Shown here one piece after another: positions 8,598-16,030 of a stretch of 64,000 nucleotides of DNA. The position numbers and the translations under genes were made by a program. The DNA lies in the NCBI GenBank assembly GCA_963754445.1, contig CAVWFT010000002.1, positions 1,116,001 through 1,180,000 on the forward strand, written 5' to 3'. Each line of letters starts with the position of its first letter. Position 1 is the stretch's first letter. This stretch comes from Bog-473 sp963754445 (GTDB lineage: Bacteria; Actinomycetota; Acidimicrobiia; Acidimicrobiales; RAAP-2). Under the pieces are notes generated by a model. The model was not told the origin of the DNA. It saw nothing but the letters and a program-made list of their open reading frames with translations, and ran no database searches.

Positions 8598-9272
8598 TCA
8601 CCCCGCGGAGGGATCGCTGAGGTAGACGAGGACCGCCTTCACACGGCGGTTCATGTCGCGCTCCTCGGTCAGGCCCAGCTTGGCGAAGATGGAGTTCGTG
8701 TGCTTCTCCACCGCGCGCTCCGACACCTGGAGCGACGACGCGATGGCCGCGTTGTTCTTTCCCTTGGCCATTTCGCTCAGGATCTCCGACTCGCGTGGTG
8801 TCAGCCACGAGAGATCCGACTTGCGGCGCGAGGACTTGGCCTCGATGAGCTCGTCGACGATCATCGGGTCGATGACCGAACCACCCTGGGCGACGGCCCG
8901 GATCGCCTGCGCCAGGTCGTCTGCCCCGGCGACCTGTTCCTTGAGCAGGTAGGCCCGGCCGGCGGACCCGGTCTCGAGGAGGGCCAAGGCGTACGACGGG
9001 GTCTTGTACTGACTGAGGACCACCACGCCGACCTCGGGCTTGTGCTCGCGCAGCCACGACGCCGCCTGAATCCCTTCGTCGGTCCCCGTCGGTGGCATCC
9101 GGATGTCCGTGACGACGACCTGCGGGGAGGTGCGCTCGATCAGGTCCAAGAGCTGAGGCAGGTCTGCCGCGTGGCCGACCAGCTCGAACTCGTCGACCGC
9201 GTCGATGATCCGCGAGATGCCCTCGCGGAGCAGCGCATTGTCCTCCGCCAGTGCCACCCGGATGCCCGCCAT
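8598..9272 (-). CDS. NarL/LuxR-family response regulator
   Basis: A 224-residue two-domain regulator: receiver (1-125) with acidic pair E10/D11, D56 in VVTDIRMPP and Lys111, then a LuxR-type HTH at 157-200 (LTPRESEILSEMAKGKNNAAIASSLQVSE). Length and layout are standard. The receiver is very like that of the cyclase fusion at 3848 (shared VTDIRMPP and VVxLSQY stretches), which points to duplication followed by output-domain change. The start at 9272 is chosen because the receiver fold begins there; the open frame runs further upstream without family similarity. It probably reads out signalling from the HisKA_3 kinase encoded at 5944. Confidence 0.9.
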   Translation of the reverse strand: MAGIRVALAEDNALLREGISRIIDAVDEFELVGHAADLPQLLDLIERTSPQVVVTDIRMPPTGTDEGIQAASWLREHKPEVGVVVLSQYKTPSYALALLETGSAGRAYLLKEQVAGADDLAQAIRAVAQGGSVIDPMIVDELIEAKSSRRKSDLSWLTPRESEILSEMAKGKNNAAIASSLQVSERAVEKHTNSIFAKLGLTEERDMNRRVKAVLVYLSDPSAG

Positions 9273-9444
9273 GTGTGGGTACGGTAGCGCGCCGGGACGA
9301 TCGTTCTGGCCAATATCGTTGCCGCCATCCCGGCTCGAACAGCGGCGGCCACGCGGACCGACATCCTGTCGCGCAGCGAATGACGACACTCCGGTCGCCG
9401 TGCCTGGCGACGCGCTCAGGTCAGGGATGGCTGTGCGCTGCTCA

Positions 9445-10215
9445 CTAACCGGCTTGGGCCGGGGGAGCCACGGCCGACCGCAACTCGAGCAGGTTGGCCT
9501 CGAGTTCAGCGGCCCGATTCCGCCGGGCGGCGTCGGCCGCGGCCAACTGTTCTCCCGTCGGGTGCTCGCCGCCGGAGCGCATCAGGTGATCGGCCTCCAC
9601 GGCAAAGGCCAATCCACGCAAGCTCTCCGCGCAGCGGGTGCACATGTGGCGGCTCAGATCGTCGGGTGCGGCTTCGGCTGATCGTTCGAGGGCTTCGACG
9701 GCATCGTCGACCTGGACGCCGACGCTTGCTCTGCGCTGGGCGTCGTCGTTCTCGCTCTGGGTGAGCACGAGATCGCGGGCCAACTCCGCCGCGGCCAGGG
9801 CGGGACGGGCCGATCGTTGCCAGTCCGCTTCGCGGCCCTGACGCTTGGACCGGGCAATGAGAAGCCCGACGATGACGGCGGCGATGACGACGACCAGCGC
9901 GACGACGACCCAGATCCAGGTCTTGGACGAAGAGGATGAGGAAGCCGGAATCGTGGTCGTGGTCGTGGACGAACTCGTGGTCGTCGACTCGTGGGTCGTC
10001 GTGGTCGATGGGTGTGTCGTCGAGGTCGTCGTAGGTGCCGTCGTGGTGGACGTGGTCGTCGGAGGCAGCGTCGTGGTCGACGTCGTCGGGGCCTCGGTGG
10101 TCGTGGTGGTGTCCTGTGCCCCGGCCGTGCCCATGGTGGTGCCCAACGCCACGGGTCCGACGACCAGAGCGGCGGAGAGGAGGAGCGCTGCTCGAGTGCA
10201 GCCCTTCGTGCGCAT
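9445..10215 (-). CDS. Thr/Ser-rich single-pass membrane protein
   Basis: A 256-residue protein of unknown function. It has a signal peptide (about 1-33), then about 60 residues made almost wholly of Thr, Ser and Pro (35-95) that resemble an extracellular O-glycosylated linker. A strong transmembrane helix (WIWVVVALVVVIAAVIVGLL, about 98-120) is followed by a basic stop-transfer end and a helical Ala/Glu/Arg-rich cytoplasmic tail. The tail carries a CTRCAE pair of cysteines. It has no recognisable domain. It is encoded singly, divergent from the LLM oxidoreductase gene. A cell-surface stalk or sensor is possible but unproven. Confidence 0.75.
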   Translation of the reverse strand: MRTKGCTRAALLLSAALVVGPVALGTTMGTAGAQDTTTTTEAPTTSTTTLPPTTTSTTTAPTTTSTTHPSTTTTHESTTTSSSTTTTTIPASSSSSSKTWIWVVVALVVVIAAVIVGLLIARSKRQGREADWQRSARPALAAAELARDLVLTQSENDDAQRRASVGVQVDDAVEALERSAEAAPDDLSRHMCTRCAESLRGLAFAVEADHLMRSGGEHPTGEQLAAADAARRNRAAELEANLLELRSAVAPPAQAG

Positions 10216-10323
10216 GGCCCCATGGTAGGGATGTCCTGCGCTCGAGGTGCGGACCGTGTCGATTCCCGTCGCGTGGGCGAGGCGAGTCAGGCGGTACCCT
10301 CGCCTGAGAAAGCGGAGGACGAC

Positions 10324-11193
10324 ATGGAATTGGATATCCACGTACCACGATTCACTTGGCCCGGTGGGCCCGAGGCGATCGGGCCGACGTTCGCCTCGCT
10401 GGCGCGGACCGCCGAGGGAATCGGTGTTCGCACACTGTCGGTCATGGACCACTGGTTCCAGATGGAGATGCTGTGGCCAGCTGACGAGCCGATGCTCGAG
10501 GGGTACACGACCTTGTCATTCGCTGCGGCGAAGACGGAACGTCTGCGATTCCGGATGCTGGTCGGGGGAGTCACCTATCGGCACCCGGGCCTCCTGGCCA
10601 AGACGATCACGACGCTTGACGTCCTGTCCGGCGGTAGAGCGGAGCTGGGACTCGGGGCGGCCTGGTACGAGCGAGAGCATCGAGGTCTCGGTGTGCCCTT
10701 CCCCCCGCTGCGGGAACGTTACGAGCGGCTCGAGGAGACCCTCCAGATCTGCCTCCAGATGTGGAGCGACGACAACGGACCCTATGAAGGAACGCACTAC
10801 CAACTGGCGGAGACGTTGTGCGTGCCGTCGCCGGTCAGTTCGCCTCGACCGCGAATCCTCATCGGCGGGGGCGGGGAACGCAAGACGCTGCGGCTCGTCG
10901 CGACCTACGCCGATGCCTGCAACATTATCGGCGACCTTCCCACGGTGACGCAGAAGATCGAAGTGCTTCGCCGGCACTGTGCCGACATCGATCGTGACCC
11001 TGAGGAGATCGAAGTCACGGCGCTCACCATGGTCCCCGAGGAGGCTGGCGCCGATGCCATCCTCCGTGAGGCCGAGGCCATGGCAGCTATCGGCGTCCAC
11101 GCGCTCGTCATACGTGCGACCGGTGCCGAGCCGTCGAAGTGGCTCGAGGAGACATGGGGTCCCGTCGTCCCCAGGCTGGCGGATATCGGCTGA
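10324..11193 (+). CDS. LLM class F420-dependent oxidoreductase
   Basis: A 289-residue luciferase-like monooxygenase-fold enzyme. The features seen are the N-terminal strand LDIHVPRFTWPGG, the DHWFQ segment, LDVLSGGRAELGLGAAWYERE (the conserved SGGR.xLGxGAGW block) and PRILIGGGGERKTLRLVA in the C-terminal half. In actinobacteria this family normally uses coenzyme F420 to transfer hydride to varied substrates, so the substrate is left open. The ATG at 10324 has GGAGG 5 bases upstream, which fixes the start against a long spurious extension. It is monocistronic and lies just upstream of the tRNA-Lys that hosts the integrated element. Confidence 0.9.
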   Translation: MELDIHVPRFTWPGGPEAIGPTFASLARTAEGIGVRTLSVMDHWFQMEMLWPADEPMLEGYTTLSFAAAKTERLRFRMLVGGVTYRHPGLLAKTITTLDVLSGGRAELGLGAAWYEREHRGLGVPFPPLRERYERLEETLQICLQMWSDDNGPYEGTHYQLAETLCVPSPVSSPRPRILIGGGGERKTLRLVATYADACNIIGDLPTVTQKIEVLRRHCADIDRDPEEIEVTALTMVPEEAGADAILREAEAMAAIGVHALVIRATGAEPSKWLEETWGPVVPRLADIG

Positions 11194-11283
11194 TCGACTG
11201 CGGGACTCTTGGGTCCGGCCGCGACCCGTGGGCGTGGAGGGCGACCACGGTGTCGTGGCGCATCCATTATCTTGCTGTCCCGA

Positions 11284-11359
11284 GGGCCGCTAGCTCATCC
11301 GGAAGAGCAGGGGACTTTTAATCCCAAGGTGCCGGGATCGAGACCCGGGCGGCCCACCA
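11284..11359 (+). tRNA. tRNA-Lys (anticodon TTT)
   Basis: A complete cloverleaf: acceptor GGGCCGC pairs perfectly with GCGGCCC, D-arm GCTC/GAGC, anticodon loop CTTTTAA with TTT at 11317-11319, and T-arm CCGGG/CCCGG. Discriminator A is at 11356, followed by an encoded CCA at 11357-11359. The first pair of the anticodon stem is a G-A mismatch. Its 3' half (from 11318) is the left copy of a 40-bp repeat, so the gene is the attachment site of the downstream element. The last two bases of the CCA lie outside the repeat and come from the inserted element. Confidence 0.95.
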
Positions 11360-12528
11360 TCCATGCTGGTTGAAGCACTCTTTCCCTCGGTCTCCGTTCC
11401 GTCGAAAGACAGGCCGGGCGCGTATGGGCGCGATGCTTCCTCTTTAGAGGCCAGAGAATCGAGGTTTTTCGCTATTGCTTGATCGCGCTCTGGACTCTGA
11501 TGCTGATAGCGCACGACCATTGTCACGGAGGCCCACCCCCCGCGGGCCATCAGTTCCTTCGTTGTTGCGCCTGCCTGAGCGGCGACCGTCGCTGCGAAGT
11601 GACGTAAGTCGTGAAAGTGCAATGCCGGAAGCCCGATCGCTTCGGATGCCACTCGAAATGGACGCCGCACTGCCTTCTGCCAGAGTCGATTACCAGTAGG
11701 TCCAGTAAAAACCGGACTGTCTGAATCAAGACCAACGAAATGTTCCATGTGGTGCGCCATCACCATTCGGGTTGCTTCGGGGAGATGGACAACGCGAAAT
11801 CCGGCGTCGCTCTTGGGAGGTCCGTACTGCACACCGTTCACCCGGGATCCCTGTTCACTGAGTGTCTTTGAAACCGTCACGGCTCCAGTTGCTAGGTCAA
11901 TATCGGATCTCTCTAAGGCCAGGACTTCGCCCAGGCGCAGCGTCCCCCATGCCGCGAGATGAACGGCGAGGCGGAGATTCTCGGGCATTCTGCGCGTGAT
12001 TTCGTGGACCTGATCCACACTGGGCACCGGACGCTCGGGAGCACGATCAAGTCCGGCACCTTGCAGACGACACGGATTCTCCGTTAACACCCCCTCTTGA
12101 ACAGCCGTGCTCAATATCGCCCTGAGAACCCTGTAAGCGGCATCTGCCACGGAAGGTTTGGATTGAGAAAGAGCCGAATACCACAGTCGTACTTGGGTCG
12201 GACTGATTTGTCGTAGAGGAGTCGCTCCAAAGGTGGGGTACAAGTGATTCTTAAGGATTGAGCGATAGTGCGACCGACTCGTCGGGCGCAGGTCTTGCTT
12301 ACTGGCGAGCCAATCCCCGGCCCAATCCTTGAAGTACAAAGAACCGCTCTGCGTGTCCACCCAGGACCCAGCGCGCCCGGTCATGTGCTCTGCGTTTCGT
12401 TGTTCGGCTTCTTTTCTGGTTTCGAATACTCCGAGGCTCCGTCGCCTTCCACCATCCGTTACGGTCACTTGCCACCTTCCGGACGGTCGTTGGCGGATGC
12501 TTCCGGATGCTCTTCGTTTGGGCGTCAC
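11290..12528 (-). CDS. Tyrosine-family site-specific integrase
   Basis: A phage-type integrase of about 412 residues. The N-terminal AP2-like arm-binding part (SGSIRQRPSGRWQVTV) is followed by a core-binding SAM-like domain (KDWAGDWLASKQD). The catalytic domain has Arg in GTLRLGEV, the HxxR box HDLRH, Trp in GGW and the nucleophile Tyr in VVRYQHQ. The C-terminus runs into attL, and its TAG stop (11290-11292) lies inside the tRNA-Lys gene on the other strand. GTG at 12528 is preferred on family N-termini; an in-frame TTG lies at 12567. It should catalyse integration and, with the excisionase at 14736, excision. Confidence 0.93.
   Translation of the reverse strand: MTPKRRASGSIRQRPSGRWQVTVTDGGRRRSLGVFETRKEAEQRNAEHMTGRAGSWVDTQSGSLYFKDWAGDWLASKQDLRPTSRSHYRSILKNHLYPTFGATPLRQISPTQVRLWYSALSQSKPSVADAAYRVLRAILSTAVQEGVLTENPCRLQGAGLDRAPERPVPSVDQVHEITRRMPENLRLAVHLAAWGTLRLGEVLALERSDIDLATGAVTVSKTLSEQGSRVNGVQYGPPKSDAGFRVVHLPEATRMVMAHHMEHFVGLDSDSPVFTGPTGNRLWQKAVRRPFRVASEAIGLPALHFHDLRHFAATVAAQAGATTKELMARGGWASVTMVVRYQHQSPERDQAIAKNLDSLASKEEASRPYAPGLSFDGTETEGKSASTSMDGGPPGSRSRHLGIKSPLLFRMS
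11318..11357. repeat. attL: 40-bp core, tRNA side
   Basis: The left copy of the exact 40-bp direct repeat covers the tRNA-Lys from inside the anticodon to the first base of CCA. Sequence identity with 18439-18478 stops sharply at both ends (T versus G upstream, C versus T downstream). It also encodes part of the C-terminus of the integrase on the other strand. Confidence 0.95.
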
Positions 12529-12787
12529 TGACTGACTCTGCGACGTGGTCGTGGCTGCGCATAACAATCAGCCGCCAGTTCGGTACCCGACTCGGAAATG
12601 AAAGCCTCTAAGAGGCTCACAGGGGCGTCTGGTGACACATAAGAACTATCACCGATGTGCTCATATGTGGAGATCAATAGGCCAGTAATGACATAGTGAA
12701 CAGACGTTCGCTTATCGGAGATTGAAATAGCCGTTGAACTGCACCAACGTGGTAAGGTCCCAAATACGCTTTTTGGGCATATATCGG

Positions 12788-13456
12788 TCACACGACCAAT
12801 GATTCTTGGAGTGTGATCTTGCGTACTGTGGCAGGGGTCCACTTCAGACCTTTCGGAGTGAGAACCGATTCCGCATTCAGACCAGTGGCTATCGCTTGCA
12901 GCGTGCAACCGTTTGATCGCTCTTCGTGGATTCGGTTGAAGATGTCGATAGGTAGCTGTCGAGGTTTCCCCAGCTTGACGCCCTGTGCCTTGCGAACCGC
13001 GAGAGCGTCCTTTGTGCGTTGACTGATGATCCGGCGTTCCCACTCGGCCACAGACGCCGAGATATTGGCCATGAGCCCCCCAGTTGGAGTGGTCATGTCG
13101 ATCGCCAGATCGGAAATGAAAATGGCCCAGCCTTGCTTCTCGGCCAGACGGACGAGAGCGGCGAAGTCCCCAACGCTCCGTGCAAGCCGGTCCAGTTTGT
13201 GGACCACCAGGACTGACGCTTCTCCGGAGTCGAGCAGATTGAGGCAGCGCGCCAACCCGGGCCGACCCGCAACGGACTTCGCGGACAACCCTTCGTCGGA
13301 GACGATCTCCCTTAGCTCCCACTCGTGAGCCGCGGCTTCCCTCTCGATGACGCTCCGTTGGCTGTCTAGCCCGAGGCCGCTGTTTGCCTGCTCTTCGGTG
13401 CTCACCCGCACGTAGCCAATCGCGGCCGCTGATCTGTTCCGAGCGCTCTTTGCCAT
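12788..13456 (-). CDS. Serine recombinase, resolvase/invertase family
   Basis: A 222-residue small serine recombinase. The catalytic domain begins IGYVRVSTEEQ with nucleophile Ser19 and contains the resolvase signature HKLDRLARSVGDF and an E-helix-like ISQRTKDAL segment. The C-terminal part (RIHEERSNGCTLQAIATGLN...WTPATVRKI) is a HTH DNA-binding domain. Length fits resolvases/invertases rather than large integrases. Having a serine recombinase beside a tyrosine integrase in one small element is notable. It could resolve dimers of an episomal form or invert a segment. The 61-residue gene upstream ends 24 bases before this start, and an inverted repeat lies in the junction. Confidence 0.9.
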   Translation of the reverse strand: MAKSARNRSAAAIGYVRVSTEEQANSGLGLDSQRSVIEREAAAHEWELREIVSDEGLSAKSVAGRPGLARCLNLLDSGEASVLVVHKLDRLARSVGDFAALVRLAEKQGWAIFISDLAIDMTTPTGGLMANISASVAEWERRIISQRTKDALAVRKAQGVKLGKPRQLPIDIFNRIHEERSNGCTLQAIATGLNAESVLTPKGLKWTPATVRKITLQESLVV

Positions 13457-13463
13457 CAGGTGA

Positions 13464-13491
13464 TTGTACCTTAACGGTCGTCATGGTACAA
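13464..13491. promoter_or_regulatory. Inverted repeat TTGTACC / GGTACAA
   Basis: Perfect 7-bp arms TTGTACC (13464-13470) and GGTACAA (13485-13491) are separated by 14 bases. They span the stop of the 61-residue gene and the short gap before the serine recombinase start at 13456. A resolvase binding site, an operator or a weak transcript hairpin are all possible. Confidence 0.5.
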
Positions 13492-13666
13492 CCGGACCTT
13501 GGGACAGCCCCTTCGAAAGGGCTTCGAGGGTGACGATTGCTCCCTCAAGCCGAGCGATGGTGCCGTGATCCGCAGTCACGTCGCCGCTCGCGATGGCTTC
13601 GAGTAGCCGCCGAAGTCCAGCAGCAACCTCGGCTAGCTCCTCTGGTGAATATCGAGCATCTGCCAT
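13481..13666 (-). CDS. Small helical protein, unknown function
   Basis: A 61-residue acidic, probably all-helical protein (ADARYSPEELAEVAAGLRR) with no recognised domain. The start at 13666 is chosen because a strong GGAGGAG lies 7 bases upstream; the open frame is longer but its upstream part has no coding look. It sits between the Rep-like gene and the serine recombinase on the same strand and may be co-transcribed with the recombinase. Helix-rich proteins of this size in mobile elements are often accessory DNA-binding or copy-control factors, but nothing here proves that. Confidence 0.65.
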   Translation of the reverse strand: MADARYSPEELAEVAAGLRRLLEAIASGDVTADHGTIARLEGAIVTLEALSKGLSQGPVVP

Positions 13667-13899
13667 TTCGAATCTCCTCCGGGCATTCAAGTCGAACACC
13701 GGTGCCAAATGACTCAAGGAGTAACCCGTGGCCTTGGGTCGCTCACCCGCGGGCATTCTCAGAATCGAACTATGAATCGGGTTATCGGCCCGGGTCTTCG
13801 CCCCGATTTCGGCCCTCGAAGAGTGTTCGGAACAATGGGTGGCGGATCTACTTGCATGGCCTGAACGGCTTGGACGGGTGTGGTGGGATCTGAAATGAG

Positions 13900-14739
13900 T
13901 CATACCGCTACCTCCCACTCGTAGGAGAAGTCCTCTGTTTCGAAACCCCCAAGCGGCGGATCTTCTGTCACCTGTCTCAGGGCTGGGAGTTCAAGGATTT
14001 GAAATATTGACTCGCGAGTGAGTTCGTCCCAGTTGTAGGGGAATGAATCTTCGTGGATTCCGAGACAACTGGCCTTCCATCGCAATCGAGTCACCAGACC
14101 ATCACCTGGCCACTCCGAGCTATCAGTTATGACGCGAGCCAGGCTCTCGATTTCGCGATGCAGATTCGAAGCATCGGCGTGCGCGCCACTGGAAGATTCT
14201 TCTTCAGAGTCATAACTATCCATCACAGCTAGTTCAGAACTAAGAGGGCTACCGTCAAACGGGTCAGTGTCGACCGCTACGGACGCGTCTTTGACACCCG
14301 TTGATCGTGCAACCAGGTGAGTGGATCGCAGCTTCAGCTTCAGGATCTCAGCGTTGTGACCCTTTCCTCTTTTCCCAGCATTGTGGGATCGTTCCGCTAC
14401 TGGGGGGAGGACCGGATGCGGAATGATCGGCTCGTTCAGTCGCGGAGGCTGCCACAACATATGAATGAAGACCTTTGACCGACCTTTGCCACGATCAAGG
14501 TGAACGAGCTTGAGTTCCTCTAGCTCTTCAGCCCAACGCCGAACCGTGTCGCGCTGAACGCCAAGTCTCTCGGCAATGTAGGCGTACCCAAATGAGGCAT
14601 ATCCTTGGGTGCCGCATCGAAACTCAAGATAAGTCCAGAGCCGGAACGCTCCGTCCGAAAGCCCACTCATGATGAAGGTAGGCGGAACCATCGCGAATTG
14701 CCGACTGGTATTCGCATCAGTGTTCGATGTTGTGCTCAT
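13900..14739 (-). CDS. Winged-helix (HTH_36-like) protein, candidate replication protein
   Basis: A 279-residue protein whose residues about 18-105 form a winged helix: SDGAFRLWTYLEFRCG, then YIAERLGVQRDTVRRWAEELEELKLVHLDRG. This arrangement is seen in HTH_36/DnaD-like N-domains of plasmid and phage replication proteins and in some regulators. The rest is polar and Ser/Asp-rich, ending in an aromatic-acidic tail. It overlaps the excisionase gene upstream by 4 bases (ATGA), so the two are translationally coupled. Position next to excisionase and to a TTAACGT repeat cluster recalls the xis-rep order of actinobacterial integrative elements, which supports a replication role as an inference. A transcription regulator is the alternative. 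Confidence 0.7.
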   Translation of the reverse strand: MSTTSNTDANTSRQFAMVPPTFIMSGLSDGAFRLWTYLEFRCGTQGYASFGYAYIAERLGVQRDTVRRWAEELEELKLVHLDRGKGRSKVFIHMLWQPPRLNEPIIPHPVLPPVAERSHNAGKRGKGHNAEILKLKLRSTHLVARSTGVKDASVAVDTDPFDGSPLSSELAVMDSYDSEEESSSGAHADASNLHREIESLARVITDSSEWPGDGLVTRLRWKASCLGIHEDSFPYNWDELTRESIFQILELPALRQVTEDPPLGGFETEDFSYEWEVAV

Positions 14740-14918
14740 TGCCCTTCACCCTGCAAAAACTCCTCTACCGAGGACACGGGAATGAGGCGTCGGCCCCCGG
14801 CTTTCACTGAGCGCAAGCTCCCTTTGGCGAGAAGGCCGTAGAGCGAACTGCGTGCCAGTCCTAGTTGTTCTGCGGCCTCGCTGATTGAGAAGGCCATCTT
14901 GTTTGCTTTCATGTCCAT
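14736..14918 (-). CDS. xis: Excisionase-family (MerR-like HTH) protein
   Basis: A 60-residue protein with the MerR/excisionase HTH_17 signature: SISEAAEQLGLARSSLYGLL, then GSLRSVKAGGRRLIPVSSVEEFL. Length is typical. The start at 14918 follows AAAGGAG by 7 bases. It is first in a short operon with the winged-helix gene (4-base overlap). It should bind att-region DNA and bias the integrase at 11290 toward excision. It may also regulate the divergent AT-rich region upstream. Confidence 0.88.
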   Translation of the reverse strand: MDMKANKMAFSISEAAEQLGLARSSLYGLLAKGSLRSVKAGGRRLIPVSSVEEFLQGEGQ

Positions 14919-15102
14919 CTAATGCTCCTTTCGGTTAGTTATTCATTGAGTTACCTCCGGCTCCGGTTGTTGTTGAACCTCGGCGACCGCATTGAACATT
15001 TTCGGCTCGTGAAGGTCAACCACTTTTTGAATGGACGCACCGATTCATGTCTCGCATTTTTGCGCGCAAACGTTATTCAACCCGCCTACCTGCGAGAACT
15101 AG

Positions 15103-15138
15103 TTAACGTGATTATTTAACGTTTAACGTTATTAACGT
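15103..15138. repeat. Cluster of four TTAACGT repeats in AT-rich DNA
   Basis: TTAACGT occurs at 15103, 15116, 15123 and 15132, all in the same direction. A related AACGTTATT lies at 15069. The cluster is in the most AT-rich part of the window (about 14920-15170), between the xis/rep-like operon and the lipoprotein gene. Iterons of a replication origin, arm-type recombinase sites or operator sites are the candidates. Confidence 0.7.
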
Positions 15139-15171
15139 GCGCACGAAATATGCGCCGCCGGAGCAGTCCGG

Positions 15172-15735
15172 TCAGGACAGGGACTGGATCTGCTTGATCA
15201 CACTCGCCTGAGCGTTGATCCCCTTCGAGATGTAGGACTTGTACTGAGCGATAAGGCTCAGATCAGCGTTGTTGATTCCGCTCACGCAGTCCTGCGCGGC
15301 GGTGGCGAAGTCCGCCAGAGATGCTTGCCACGCTCCCTCGATGGTCGGGTTGGGCACCGGTGCCACCTTCTGGGCATTCGCTACATCCGTCACCAGTTGC
15401 TGACATCCACTCAGGACTGCCGTCAGATCGCCGCTGTTCCCGCCAGTATTGATTGAATCAAGATCGTTCTGGAGCGCTTGGAGTGTTCCCTCATTGCCTG
15501 AGAGCCATCCCTTGACCGCTACGGCCGGGTCTTCGGTGGTTGTCGTTGTGGTGGCGACGGTCGTGCTGCTTATGTCACTTCCAGAGTTGCCGCTACTCCC
15601 GAGAGTGACGATGGTGGCTCCAGTGTTGCCTGTATTGCCGCTGTTCTTGGCCGTGGACGAATGATGAGGACTACCGCACCCACTCAGTGCGACCGAAATT
15701 GCGGCGGTTGCTCCGACAACCCAGCGTGCCTTCAC
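15172..15735 (-). CDS. Secreted lipoprotein with Ser/Thr/Gly-rich linker
   Basis: A 187-residue lipoprotein: a basic start (VKARW), a hydrophobic stretch and the lipobox ALSGC. About 50 residues rich in Ser, Thr, Gly and Asn follow, then a helical C-terminal domain of about 110 residues with two cysteines (SGCQQL, QDCVSG) that could form a disulfide. The GTG at 15735 overlaps the stop of the upstream zinc-ribbon gene as GTGA, which fixes this start over the longer frame. No family is recognised. As cargo of the element it may alter the host surface, for example in exclusion of related elements or phage, but that is only an idea. Confidence 0.75.
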   Translation of the reverse strand: MKARWVVGATAAISVALSGCGSPHHSSTAKNSGNTGNTGATIVTLGSSGNSGSDISSTTVATTTTTTEDPAVAVKGWLSGNEGTLQALQNDLDSINTGGNSGDLTAVLSGCQQLVTDVANAQKVAPVPNPTIEGAWQASLADFATAAQDCVSGINNADLSLIAQYKSYISKGINAQASVIKQIQSLS

Positions 15736-15947
15736 CGAATGCTCGGCACTGGCTGCTGACGCCCACAGTGAGCGCAGACGGTCGCCCAGGTCCCGGCTTT
15801 GAACTTCATCTTGCTTCTGCAATACGCGCAGCGATCCCGGCCTACCGCTTGACCACCCATCTTGGTTTCGGGCTGCTTCCGCCGCCTATGAGCGACAACG
15901 ATTCCAATCGCAGCGCCTCCGACGATGTAAACCAAGAACCAAGTCAC
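15732..15947 (-). CDS. Small membrane protein with zinc ribbon
   Basis: A 71-residue protein: an N-terminal transmembrane helix (WFLVYIVGGAAIGIVVA), a basic loop, then a four-cysteine zinc-ribbon with two CxxC pairs (CAYC, about 20 residues, CAHC). The Cys spacing and short length fit a rubredoxin-like zinc ribbon on the cytoplasmic face. The gene is first of a two-gene unit; its TGA overlaps the lipoprotein GTG by 4 bases, so the two products probably work together at the membrane. Function unknown. Confidence 0.72.
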   Translation of the reverse strand: MTWFLVYIVGGAAIGIVVAHRRRKQPETKMGGQAVGRDRCAYCRSKMKFKAGTWATVCAHCGRQQPVPSIR

Positions 15948-16030
15948 CGGTCGCCTCCCGCATCGCCGTGGCTAAATCCCACTTATCGTCTGTGGACCCA
16001 TAGTCTGTCCCAAGTTCGACTGGGTGGGCA

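Noticed and set aside
12759..12777. Hairpin CCCAAA/TTTGGG after the serine recombinase as terminator
   Set aside because: The stem is only 6 bp and no T-tract follows on the minus strand; too weak to annotate.
12525..13484. A 319-codon minus-strand frame across the integrase-recombinase junction
   Set aside because: It is an out-of-frame shadow of the serine recombinase, with no recognisable domain.
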